Below, piece by piece: positions 1-6,540 of a stretch of 13,343 bases of DNA (within the stretch, counting starts at the first letter, position 1; each line of letters starts with the position of its first letter). A model generated the notes under the pieces. The model was not told where the DNA came from and ran no database searches. It saw nothing but the letters and a program-made list of their open reading frames with translations. The DNA is from Microcaldota archaeon (GTDB lineage: Archaea > Micrarchaeota > Micrarchaeia > Micrarchaeales > Micrarchaeaceae): positions 1-13,343 of the forward strand of contig JAJZXZ010000007.1 of the NCBI GenBank assembly GCA_021806185.1. The letters run 5' to 3'. The position numbers and the translations under genes were made by a program.

Positions 1-939
1 CTCTAGTTCTTCAGGCTTTATCTGTGCTTCTTTCACCGCGTTTTGCACGCTTGCTATGAGCCCGGCCATGTCTGGCACTCCGAGCAGTGCACCTATGAAC
101 TTGTCAGACCTGTACGGCTCTATGTTCGCCAGCTTCTCCCCGGTGCCTATGAACATCACGATAGACCTTGCGGCGTTTGTTGCGCTCAGTGCACCGCCCC
201 CCTTGCCAGATCCATCAATCTTTGTCACTATCACCCCAGTAACCCCCACGGCGCTGTTGAATTGCGCCGCCTGCCTGCCAGCCACCTGGCCGATGTCTGC
301 GCTTATCACCATTACCTTCTCGTCGGGCTTGAAGGCCCCCGAAACCCTCTTCAGCTCCTCTATCAGCTGCCCGTCAAGCGCATTCCTGCCGCTAGTGTCG
401 CACACCACAACCTGCTTATCCTTGAACCTCTCGATGCCCTCCTTCGCTATCTTCGCAGCGTCCTTTTCGCCCTTTTTACCGAAGAACGATACGTTGGCCT
501 GTTTCGCCAGCGTCTCCAGCTGCTCGTAGGCCGCAGGCCTGGACACGTCGCAGCAGATCAGCGCCGCGCTCAACCCCCTGTCCTGGTAGTACTTGGCCAG
601 TTTCGCTGCTGTGGTTGTTTTGCCAGATCCGTAGAGCCCCATGAGCAGTATTCTCTGCCTCTTGAGCTTTGGCTCATACGACTGCCCCATCAGGGCCACC
701 AGCTCCTCATAGACTATATTGGTTATGTAGTCTGTCGGAGCAACTCCGGGAGGCGGCCTGCTCTTCAACGCCTTCTCCTCTATCCTGCCGGTCAAATCGC
801 GCACAAGCGCAACGTCGACATCCGCTCCTAGAAGGCTCTTCTGCAGCTCCTTGTTGAACTCCCTTATCGTCTTTGCGTCTATGATGGTGGCGTGCTTGAG
901 CCTAGCTATCGCCTTTCTCAGGCCTTCGCCCAGATCCAT
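1..939 (-). CDS. srp54: Signal recognition particle subunit SRP54 (partial, M domain off window)
   Basis: GTPase of the signal recognition particle; with SRP RNA and SRP19 it binds signal sequences emerging from the ribosome and delivers the complex to FtsY at the membrane. The visible 313 codons start at the ATG complementary to 937-939 and stay open to base 1. Residues 1 to about 85 are the helical N domain. The G domain follows, with P-loop GLYGSGKTTTAAK (residues 101-113), DVSRPAAYEQL (131-141), DTSGR (181-185, usually DTAGR), TKIDGSGKGGGALSA (239-253) and a GTGEK segment near 265. The methionine-rich M domain, which binds RNA and signal peptide, would lie beyond the window, since the family is usually about 440-450 residues. 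A minus-strand TATA element at 969-977 predicts a transcript with a leader of only about 8 bases. Identity is seen directly from the motifs. Confidence 0.96.
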   Translation of the reverse strand, partial: MDLGEGLRKAIARLKHATIIDAKTIREFNKELQKSLLGADVDVALVRDLTGRIEEKALKSRPPPGVAPTDYITNIVYEELVALMGQSYEPKLKRQRILLMGLYGSGKTTTAAKLAKYYQDRGLSAALICCDVSRPAAYEQLETLAKQANVSFFGKKGEKDAAKIAKEGIERFKDKQVVVCDTSGRNALDGQLIEELKRVSGAFKPDEKVMVISADIGQVAGRQAAQFNSAVGVTGVIVTKIDGSGKGGGALSATNAARSIVMFIGTGEKLANIEPYRSDKFIGALLGVPDMAGLIASVQNAVKEAQIKPEELE

Positions 940-968
940 AAAACCAGCCTATAGTATCTTGATGCTCC

Positions 969-977
969 ATATTTATA
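969..977. promoter_or_regulatory. Shared TATA element between divergent srp54 and glycosyltransferase genes
   Basis: The stretch reads ATATTTATA on plus and TATAAATAT on minus. On the minus strand its centre lies about 26 bases before a start site near 947, giving srp54 (ATG at 939) a leader of about 8 bases. On the plus strand the same distance falls near 1000, directly at the glycosyltransferase ATG (1002), so that mRNA would be leaderless. One near-symmetric element appears to serve both genes. Confidence 0.6.
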
Positions 978-1001
978 GCTTACATCCGTATCTATCGTGT
1001 T

Positions 1002-2138
1002 ATGCCCAGGTTGAAGATGATTCTGGCGCAGTCGAACCTGACGCTCAGAGGCGGCGCAGAGTTCACAATACTGAAGATTGCGCAGCACTACAATACCCCG
1101 ATATACACCGCAGAGTATGACAGGAACAGGACATATGAGGGGTTCAAGGAGTTCGATGTGCGCACGATAAGCAAGGGAGGCTTCACCGGCGTTCTTCCGT
1201 ATGGGAGGATGTCGCAAGGGCTTGACTACGGCCTATCATTCTACAACTTCAAGGTCAAAGAGGACTACGACCTCATAAACGCGCACATTGGGCCAAGCCA
1301 CTGGATAAGGAACAACAATGAGAGGGTGCTGTGGCACTGCCATACGCCCCTGAGAGATGTCTACGACCTTTATGAGTACAGGATGATGATGAGGAGCCCG
1401 CTCTCCAGGCCAGTGTACCGGCTTGGCACCAGGATAGTGAAGGGAATGGACCAGGGTGTAGTCAAGAAGATAGAGAAGATTGTGACAAACAGCGAGATAA
1501 CCCTCGCACGGATCAGGAAGTACTACAACAGGGGCGCTACGATAGTCGGAACGGGCGTCGATTGGAGGGATTTCAAGAGGGACGGCGACGGCAAATACTT
1601 CTTCTACCCCTCAAGGTTCTCGCCAAACAAGAGGCAGGATTACGCTATAAGGGCGTTCCAGCTCTTCAAGAAGCGCGTTAAGGGATACAGGCTGGTGCTC
1701 TGCGGAGTGACTTCGAAGGATCCGTTCTATTACAATTACTACAGGAAGGTGAAGGGGCAGGCGGCGAAGGTCGGCGGCGTCACGGTGCTAACCGATATAT
1801 CAGAGAAGGAGAAGGCAAACCTCTATTCAAGAGCAACAGCCGTTCTGTTTACCTCAGTTATGGAGGACATGGGCCTTGTGCCGCTCGAGGCTATGGCGAG
1901 CGGCAAGCCAGTCATATCCGTTAATGAGGGCGGCCCTACCATAAGCGTGAAGCACGGGCGCACAGGCTTCTTGGTCGGCAGCGAAATGGAGATGGCCAGG
2001 CGCATGCAGCAGCTCGTTGAGGATGAGAGCCTAGCTGACAGGATGGGCAGGGAAGGGCTCAAGAGCGCGAAAAGTGCGTGGTCGTGGGAGTCCTTCTTCA
2101 AGCGATACGACGCAGCGATAAGGGGAATGAGGCTATGA
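1002..2138 (+). CDS. GT-B fold glycosyltransferase, family 4 type
   Basis: Probable retaining glycosyltransferase that moves a sugar from a nucleotide-sugar donor to a glycan, lipid or polyprenol acceptor on the cytoplasmic face of the membrane; the actual substrate cannot be read from the sequence. The 378-residue protein has the GT-B layout: an N-terminal acceptor domain with the RGGAE glycine turn (16-20), a linker near 185-200, then a donor domain with SRFSPNKRQ (204-212) and the E-x7-E motif EDMGLVPLE (288-296) followed by AMASGKPVI. No membrane segment is evident. The ATG at 1002 follows the TATA element by the right distance for a leaderless message; a second Met lies at codon 6. Its last codons overlap the convergent TBP gene by 6 bases. 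It may help build the N-glycans predicted on the surface protein at 5717, but that is inference. Confidence 0.85.
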   Translation: MPRLKMILAQSNLTLRGGAEFTILKIAQHYNTPIYTAEYDRNRTYEGFKEFDVRTISKGGFTGVLPYGRMSQGLDYGLSFYNFKVKEDYDLINAHIGPSHWIRNNNERVLWHCHTPLRDVYDLYEYRMMMRSPLSRPVYRLGTRIVKGMDQGVVKKIEKIVTNSEITLARIRKYYNRGATIVGTGVDWRDFKRDGDGKYFFYPSRFSPNKRQDYAIRAFQLFKKRVKGYRLVLCGVTSKDPFYYNYYRKVKGQAAKVGGVTVLTDISEKEKANLYSRATAVLFTSVMEDMGLVPLEAMASGKPVISVNEGGPTISVKHGRTGFLVGSEMEMARRMQQLVEDESLADRMGREGLKSAKSAWSWESFFKRYDAAIRGMRL

Positions 2139-2483
2139 CTTCTGGGCTATCGCCTTTGCTGGAGACGGCCCTATCACATACTTCGATATGACCTTCGCGG
2201 CATAATCCAGCGCCCTCTTTATGTTCGCCTCGGTGCTTGCGCCAGTGCATATCATCTTGCCGTTCTTGAAGAGTATTATCGATACTTTCGGCTCAGCAAT
2301 CTTGAATATGGCCCCCGGGAACTGCTCGGGCTCGTAATCGACCTCCTTCACCTTCTTAGACAGCAGGTAGAGGTCTATCTCGGCGTGCAGGTCGGCGCTT
2401 ACAACTATGTTCTCTATCTTTATCACAGGGTTGGTTATCATCCCGTCCTTCGCCTTCTTTGGTTTTGCTGCCGTTTTAAACAC
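2133..2483 (-). CDS. tbp: Single-repeat (half-length) TATA-binding protein
   Basis: TBP binds the TATA box and recruits TFB and RNA polymerase. Archaeal TBPs are about 180-190 residues and contain two tandem repeats that form a saddle. This protein has 116 residues and only one repeat (about 20-104), preceded by a lysine-rich tail. It matches a TBP repeat closely: IKIENIVVSADL (21-32, with the conserved Asn25), YEPEQFPGAIFKI (50-62) and KNGKMICTGA (73-82). Phe55 and Phe72 correspond to the phenylalanines that wedge into DNA. The blocks around 50-82 resemble the C-terminal repeat of typical archaeal TBPs more, and the first block resembles the N-terminal one. After TAG at 2135-2133 the strand runs antisense into a conserved glycosyltransferase, so a lost second repeat is not hidden by a frameshift. 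The GTG start gives a 6-base leader from the TATA at 2513-2521; an internal ATG at 2441 (codon 15) is an alternative. It must dimerise or pair with another half. Confidence 0.88.
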   Translation of the reverse strand: MFKTAAKPKKAKDGMITNPVIKIENIVVSADLHAEIDLYLLSKKVKEVDYEPEQFPGAIFKIAEPKVSIILFKNGKMICTGASTEANIKRALDYAAKVISKYVIGPSPAKAIAQKS

Positions 2484-2493
2484 CGACGTATTA

Positions 2494-2503
2494 CTATTTA
2501 TAT
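2494..2503. promoter_or_regulatory. TATA element, tbp / reductase intergenic region
   Basis: TATTTATATG on plus, CATATAAATA on minus. On plus it predicts a start near 2524 and a leader of about 25 bases for the reductase at 2549, which would contain the GGTGA ribosome binding site at 2540-2544. On minus it predicts a start near 2472, inside the annotated tbp frame, which would favour the internal ATG at 2441. Confidence 0.5.
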
Positions 2504-2512
2504 GTGCGAAGG

Positions 2513-2521
2513 TTTAAATAC
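2513..2521. promoter_or_regulatory. Second TATA element, tbp / reductase intergenic region
   Basis: GTTTAAATA on plus, TATTTAAAC on minus. On minus it predicts a tbp start near 2490, 6 bases before the GTG at 2483. On plus it predicts a start near 2543 for the reductase. Two partly symmetric boxes in a 65-base gap leave the assignment of each to one direction uncertain. Confidence 0.45.
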
Positions 2522-2548
2522 TGTTGAGCGTTCGGGGCTGGTGAAAAC

Positions 2549-3640
2549 ATGGATGGAGAGGTCGCCATAGTTGGCGGCGGCGTGATAGGATTAGTGCTCG
2601 CCAGGGAGCTCGCCAGGAATGGGGTCGAAGTTACAGTGTATGAGGCTCGCAAAAGCATCGGAGAAGGCGCCAACAAGGCATCAGGAATCGTATCCGTCGG
2701 TGGTTTGGCCAGCATAGGCGTGGATTACGGCGACGCAGTGCTCAATTCGCTAGATGGCGCTGTACTCTACGCAGGTGATGAGAAGCTGAATGTGAAGGCG
2801 AAGGAGACCAAGGCGTATGTGCTCGACAGGGAGATATTCGCCAGGCTGTGCGCCAAAATGGCAGCAGATGAGGGCGCAAGAATAGAGCTCGGCAAAAAGG
2901 CCGACAGGGATATGCTCAAGGACCTCTCGCGCGACAGGATAATCGTAGGAGCGGACGGAGTGGTATCCTGCGTCGCAAACCAGTTCGGCTTCCCTGAGAT
3001 AAATGATTATGTTCTTACATACAAGGCGGAGTATTCGGGCGCTGATGTACGCAATCTGCATTCTTGTGAGCTTTTCTTTTCTGATGCGCCAAAGAGGTTC
3101 TTCGGCTGGACCGTGCCGCATTCGGAATTGGTCCTCGAGGTCGGAATCGGAGAGTGGATGCGCACCAGGCGCAACAGCCTCTCGGTATTCAATACGTTCA
3201 TAAAGAACAATATCGTATCAGAGGAGATAAGGGGCGCAACGAAAGAATCCGGCCTGGCGAGCATGATACCTCTCCAGGCTAGGAAAACAACCGTCAAGGG
3301 CAATGTGCTGCTCGTCGGAGACGCTGCCGGGCAGGTCAAGGCGACCACAGGAGGCGGGCTTGTTTTCGGAGCCCTTTGCGCCAAAACAGCAGCAGAATCC
3401 ATAATAAACCACCTCAGGAATGGCGCGCCGCTCTCTATGTACGAAAGGATGTGGCGCAAGAGATACTGGGCCGACCTCCAGATGCACAGGGCGATACATC
3501 GATATTATTCCAGCCTAGGGCCGAGGGGCGCTCGGCTGCTTTTCAGGCTTGCCAGGATGCTGGGTGTCGAGGGGTTCCTTAGCGAACACGGGGATATGGA
3601 CAGCCCGAGCAAGGTCGTGAAGAGGATTTTTGTAAGATAA
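2549..3640 (+). CDS. FAD-dependent geranylgeranyl reductase family protein
   Basis: Flavoprotein of the family that saturates the geranylgeranyl chains of archaeal membrane lipids; members also act on other prenyl groups, so the exact substrate is not certain. In 363 residues (somewhat shorter than the usual 390-400 or so) it shows the dinucleotide-binding VGGGVIG (8-14) with Glu32 placed to bind the FAD ribose, GADG (134-137), the aromatic FFGWTVP stretch (184-190), and the second FAD motif GDAAGQVKATTGGG (257-270). PLQ at 241-243 precedes that motif as in relatives. The ATG at 2549 is preceded by GGTGA at 2540-2544 with a 4-base gap. It is divergent from the TBP gene and followed by a long gene-free stretch, so it is probably transcribed alone. 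Confidence 0.85.
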   Translation: MDGEVAIVGGGVIGLVLARELARNGVEVTVYEARKSIGEGANKASGIVSVGGLASIGVDYGDAVLNSLDGAVLYAGDEKLNVKAKETKAYVLDREIFARLCAKMAADEGARIELGKKADRDMLKDLSRDRIIVGADGVVSCVANQFGFPEINDYVLTYKAEYSGADVRNLHSCELFFSDAPKRFFGWTVPHSELVLEVGIGEWMRTRRNSLSVFNTFIKNNIVSEEIRGATKESGLASMIPLQARKTTVKGNVLLVGDAAGQVKATTGGGLVFGALCAKTAAESIINHLRNGAPLSMYERMWRKRYWADLQMHRAIHRYYSSLGPRGARLLFRLARMLGVEGFLSEHGDMDSPSKVVKRIFVR

Positions 3641-3735
3641 CCTTGCATACGCCGCTCCGCATGAATCGGCTCCCTCTTTAGATAGACCGCTTTATTGGTG
3701 GGATGAGAGATAACCGCGCAAAACCACAAAAGACA

Positions 3736-3743
3736 TATAAATA
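3736..3743 (+). promoter_or_regulatory. TATA box upstream of the S8e leader
   Basis: TATAAATA is a strong archaeal TATA box. The predicted start lies about 26 bases on, near 3765, which is about 193 bases before the S8e start codon. No other convincing TATA box lies between it and S8e. Confidence 0.65.
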
Positions 3744-3764
3744 TTGATGACGACATTATACTCA

Positions 3765-3957
3765 AAGAGGAACGGGGTCGGATAGACCTTGCGAGTAAAT
3801 AGGTTCCCAGGGGTGCGTGCCTGTTCGCCATAACCCCTGCCAAAAGGTCTCGGAAGGGATTGGTCTCGCTGACAGATGAAACACGGCCTCTGCAAAATGC
3901 GGAGGGAGCCCATACCGCTTATGGGCGGGAGGATATCAACACGAATCGCGTGATTTA
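3765..3957 (+). ncRNA. Candidate structured RNA or long 5' leader of S8e
   Basis: The gene-free stretch 3641-3957 is 317 bases. Its first part (3641-3735) shows nothing I can name. From the predicted start near 3765 the DNA is unusually rich in self-complementary segments: AGACCT 3784-3789 with AGGTCT 3845-3850; CAGGGGT 3808-3814 with ACCCCTG 3833-3839; CCTCTGC 3887-3893 with GCGGAGG 3899-3905 (one G-U); GCCCATA 3908-3914 with TATGGGC 3920-3926. GGAAC 3769-3773 can pair with GTTCC 3803-3807 across the first helix, suggesting a pseudoknot. A small CACG/CGTG hairpin lies just before the S8e ATG. No reading frame here is convincing. It may be an independent small RNA or a regulatory leader. I cannot assign it to a known family; RNase P and SRP RNA were considered and not supported. 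Confidence 0.5.
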
Positions 3958-4356
3958 ATGAGCCAGTTTGGAGTCCAGCTTCATTCCAGGTCGCATACAA
4001 AAGCCGCAGGCAACGGCAAGCGAAGGATAAAATCAAGGGACAAGCGCAGGAGCGAGATCGGGAGCTACTTCTCTGCTACTAAGATGTCTGAGGAGAACGC
4101 CTACAGGGCGCACAGGAGGCGCGGCGGCCGCCTGACAATGGTGCTGAAGAGCGCCAGCTATGCAAACCTGCTGACAAAGCAGGGCTACAAGAAGGTCAAG
4201 ATAAAGGGAGTGCTGGAGTCAAAGGACAACAGGAACTTCGCGCGTCAGAACATAATAACGAAAGGCACGATAATCAATACAGAGTTTGGCAAGGCGCAGG
4301 TGACAAACAGGCCTGGCAGGGAGGGCAGCGTCAATGCGCTCCTTCTAGAGGCTTGA
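3958..4356 (+). CDS. rps8e: Small-subunit ribosomal protein S8e
   Basis: Structural protein of the small ribosomal subunit, present in archaea and eukaryotes but not bacteria. The 132-residue length matches archaeal S8e. The basic N-terminal part (LHSRSHTKAAGNGKRRIKSR, 8-27) resembles the family's RSxRKxTGG opening, and the C-terminal part (NIITKGTIINTEFGKAQVTN followed by RPGREGSVNALLLE) matches the family signature closely. There is no in-frame start further upstream before a run of non-start codons, so ATG 3958 is chosen. A purine-rich GGGAGGAT at 3927-3934 lies too far upstream for ordinary use as a ribosome binding site unless the intervening hairpin folds it closer. It heads a compact three-gene unit with the unknown gene 4361 and the carbamoyltransferase 4745. 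Confidence 0.95.
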   Translation: MSQFGVQLHSRSHTKAAGNGKRRIKSRDKRRSEIGSYFSATKMSEENAYRAHRRRGGRLTMVLKSASYANLLTKQGYKKVKIKGVLESKDNRNFARQNIITKGTIINTEFGKAQVTNRPGREGSVNALLLEA

Positions 4357-4360
4357 GCGG

Positions 4361-4738
4361 ATGCCCGCGGTTGTATACGAATGCAGCGCCTCGGAATCCC
4401 AGGAGCTGAAGAAGTTCCTAGAATACGACCCGTATCTCGACAAGAGCCTTGACGCCGAGCAGCTGAAGAAGCTCAACAGCGACAAGGACGCAAATGTAAT
4501 ATTCTCAAGGCAGGAGTTCATGCTCAGGGACGGCGCGTCGCTCGGCCTTTCCAATGACAAGTTCTATTTATACATAAACGCCAGCGAGGATTTCCTGATC
4601 GGTGCCGAAAAGAAGCTCAAGAATAAATTCAAGAGCGTAAAACGGGCGTCGAAAGAGGATGAGAAAAGATTCATAGATGCTGTCGAGGAAGAGCACAGCA
4701 GAGGCAACGCCGGAATCGGCGCCATATTCGGTGGTTGA
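4361..4738 (+). CDS. Uncharacterised 125-residue protein downstream of S8e
   Basis: I do not recognise this protein. It begins 4 bases after the S8e stop and ends 6 bases before the carbamoyltransferase start, so it is almost certainly co-transcribed and real. It is soluble, charged, and has no signal peptide or membrane segment. The middle contains NVIFSRQEFMLRDGASLG (about 46-63) and a likely beta-strand FYLYINASEDF (68-78). A lysine-rich helix follows (KKLKNKFKSVKRASKEDEKR, 84-103), then an acidic helix, and it ends in the glycine-rich tail GNAGIGAIFGG (115-125). The alternating acidic and basic helical segments and company with S8e suggest an RNA- or ribosome-associated role, but that is a guess from context only. 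Codon use matches the neighbours. Confidence 0.8.
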   Translation: MPAVVYECSASESQELKKFLEYDPYLDKSLDAEQLKKLNSDKDANVIFSRQEFMLRDGASLGLSNDKFYLYINASEDFLIGAEKKLKNKFKSVKRASKEDEKRFIDAVEEEHSRGNAGIGAIFGG

Positions 4739-4744
4739 ACGAAC

Positions 4745-5686
4745 GTGATAAGCGCAGATGACCTGTCGCGCGACCAGATAATGCACATATTCAGGATAGC
4801 TGACGACCTCAAGAGCAGCAAGGTCGAGATAACGATAAAGGAGCATGCGATACTCGCATTGCTGTTCGACAAGCCTTCGCTGCGGACACGCGTATCGCTC
4901 GAGGTAGCGATGGCCCAGCTAGGAGGCAACAGCGTCTACCTTGAGAGCCAGATGACCCACCTGCAAGGCGGAGAGACGTTATCTGACACGATAAGGATAC
5001 TCAGCAGCTACTGCGATTTCGTAGCCGTAAGGACGTTCAGCCAGGAGCAACTCGTGGAGATGGCATCAGCATCGCGCGTGCCTGTGATAAATGCGCTCAC
5101 AGATGCGGAGCATCCCACGCAGGCGCTAGCGGACGTATACACAATAATGCAGCACGTCGGGCGCATACGCGACGCTAAGATCGCATTCATGGGAAACATA
5201 GCCTCAAATGTGGCCAACTCTCTGATGATAACCGCAGCCAAGCTCGGCGCCGAGGTCGCGCTCGTGGGCCCGTCAAACGAGAACCCCCCTAACAGCTTGT
5301 ACTACAACAGGGCGAGGGAATACAGCAAGGTGTACACCGATTCGTCTGTCGAGAGCGGGCTTGAGGATGCAGACATCGTCTATACCGATACGTATGTTGA
5401 CATGGGTCACATAAAGGGGTCCGAGGATTATTCCGAGACGGAGCAGGAGAAGCACGCGGAGGAGAGGATAAAACTCTTCTCGCCGTACCAGCTCAACGCG
5501 AAGGCGCTATCGTATGCGGCAAAAACTGCGCTTGTGATGCACGACATGCCGGCGCACAGGGGAGTGGAGATCACGAGCGATGTGATGGACGGCCCGCGGA
5601 GCATAGTGTGGGAGCAGGCGGCGAACAAGCTGCTCCTGAACAAGGCGCTGCTGCTCTACCTCTCTGAGCTCGGCCCATCCAGATAA
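4745..5686 (+). CDS. Ornithine carbamoyltransferase-like transcarbamylase with altered amino-acid-site motifs
   Basis: Transfers the carbamoyl group of carbamoyl phosphate to an amine; ornithine carbamoyltransferase (ArgF) makes citrulline in arginine synthesis or works in reverse in arginine breakdown. The 313-residue length and order fit ArgF: carbamoyl-phosphate site FDKPSLRTRVS (41-51), VRTFSQ (95-100), HPTQALAD (123-130), nucleotide-like fold start FMGNIASNVANSL (148-160), and the C-terminal RSIVWEQAANKLLLNKALLL. The ornithine-side motifs differ from the textbook forms: the SMG loop reads DMG (219-221), and HCLPAHRG reads HDMPAHRG (266-273), replacing the cysteine by Asp. The first T of STRTR is Leu, as in some family members. 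GTG 4745 is the only start between the preceding in-frame stop and the conserved DDLSRDQI opening. No other arginine or pyrimidine genes are in the window, so the substrate is uncertain. Confidence 0.82.
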   Translation: MISADDLSRDQIMHIFRIADDLKSSKVEITIKEHAILALLFDKPSLRTRVSLEVAMAQLGGNSVYLESQMTHLQGGETLSDTIRILSSYCDFVAVRTFSQEQLVEMASASRVPVINALTDAEHPTQALADVYTIMQHVGRIRDAKIAFMGNIASNVANSLMITAAKLGAEVALVGPSNENPPNSLYYNRAREYSKVYTDSSVESGLEDADIVYTDTYVDMGHIKGSEDYSETEQEKHAEERIKLFSPYQLNAKALSYAAKTALVMHDMPAHRGVEITSDVMDGPRSIVWEQAANKLLLNKALLLYLSELGPSR

Positions 5687-5687
5687 G

Positions 5688-5695
5688 TATAAATT
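5688..5695 (+). promoter_or_regulatory. TATA box for the surface protein gene
   Basis: TATAAATT begins 1 base after the stop of the carbamoyltransferase gene. The expected start, about 26 bases downstream, coincides with the ATG at 5717, so the message is probably leaderless and separate from the upstream operon. Confidence 0.6.
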
Positions 5696-5716
5696 CTTAT
5701 TCTGAGACGCAGTAAC

Positions 5717-6370
5717 ATGGACCTTCTCGCCAAAGTCGGAATCGGAGCCGTGATACTTATCATCATATTCGCCGGAGTGCTCGTTTTCAGGTATGCTGCC
5801 ACGAGGTCAGGGCCGCTCTCGGCATCGCAGGCACAACAGGTAGTTCAGCGAGACCTGAAGCTCGCTTATCCGAACGCAACGATAAATGTGATAAATGTAA
5901 CGCCATCTACGCTGGCCTCAGGCAGCTGGAACGTGTTCGTGAGCCAGGTGTACAACGCCACGAGGCCATGCCCAACGGTGTATCTCGAGCAGTACGACTA
6001 TCCGGCTACAGGGCTGGTGCCCAGCGTGGCGAACCTATACACGCAGCATTGCATAATATACGGCCTCTCGAACACCTCCCTGCCGTACTACACGTACCTT
6101 ATAACCTCGCCAGAGATTGCGATAGCAAAGTCGTTCAATACGTCCTTCCCGGCGCTTGTCGTTTATGTCAATACCTATGGTTACAACAGCACCAATGTAT
6201 ACGCATCGCACTACCAGAGCTTCACGCCAAACAAAAGCGTATTGCCATCGGGCAGGAGCTTCAGCGACATATGGCTTGTGAACTATACGAACGTGCGCGC
6301 CCCGTACTCGGAATACGTAATCCTTAACTCATCAGGCTCTATCCTGTTCAACTACACCATTTCGCGCTGA
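5717..6370 (+). CDS. Membrane-anchored, sequon-rich extracellular protein
   Basis: No named family recognised. The 217 residues begin with a short stretch, one strongly hydrophobic segment (about 6-24, VGIGAVILIIIFAGVLVF) and then a positively charged turn, so the rest is most likely outside the cell, tethered by the N terminus. The outer part is rich in Thr, Ser, Asn and Tyr. It carries ten N-x-S/T sequons (Asn 53, 60, 80, 119, 141, 157, 172, 189, 204, 212), a density typical of heavily N-glycosylated archaeal surface proteins. Two cysteines (85 and 112) could form a disulfide. A segment resembling a PepSY-like helix and strand (SASQAQQVVQRDLKLAYPNA) follows the membrane segment, but this is too weak to name. 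It has its own TATA box and stands alone between the carbamoyltransferase and ftsZ genes. Confidence 0.8.
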   Translation: MDLLAKVGIGAVILIIIFAGVLVFRYAATRSGPLSASQAQQVVQRDLKLAYPNATINVINVTPSTLASGSWNVFVSQVYNATRPCPTVYLEQYDYPATGLVPSVANLYTQHCIIYGLSNTSLPYYTYLITSPEIAIAKSFNTSFPALVVYVNTYGYNSTNVYASHYQSFTPNKSVLPSGRSFSDIWLVNYTNVRAPYSEYVILNSSGSILFNYTISR

Positions 6371-6528
6371 AAAGCCACACGCATCAATATTACAAAAGTA
6401 AATCAAAATAGACCATGGTAAATAATCATATACTGCGATGAACAAAATTTACGTCTTTTCCATCTCATGAAGCGCGGGTTTTCAGCACCGAAGTTAAAAC
6501 TACTACTATCAGAAACAGATGCACAAGG

Positions 6529-6537
6529 TTTTTAAAG
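6529..6537 (+). promoter_or_regulatory. TATA box of the ftsZ pair
   Basis: TTTTTAAAG lies about 26 bases before a predicted start near 6559, giving a 9-base leader to ATG 6568. The preceding 6371-6528 is visibly more A/T-rich than the coding DNA and shows no gene. Confidence 0.5.
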
Positions 6538-6540
6538 CTA

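Noticed and set aside
43..831. Long plus-strand open frames across the first 0.9 kb
   Set aside because: They are antisense to SRP54, whose GTPase motifs fix the coding strand and frame.
1823..2132. A second TBP repeat or frameshifted continuation of tbp on the minus strand
   Set aside because: This DNA encodes the conserved E-x7-E region and C terminus of the glycosyltransferase on plus; the minus-strand frames show no TBP-like motifs.
3765..3930. Possible RNase P RNA (ACAGA and GATGAAAC blocks at 3871-3881, GAGGAA at 3767-3772)
   Set aside because: The universal P4 helix pairing (AAGTCC-type with GGCTT-type) cannot be drawn convincingly, and two strong hairpins follow where the molecule should be closing.
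3765..3957. Possible SRP RNA (AGGTCTCGGAAGGG at 3845-3858)
   Set aside because: The region is about 190 bases, too short for an archaeal SRP RNA of roughly 300, and the conserved AGCAG side of helix 8 is missing.
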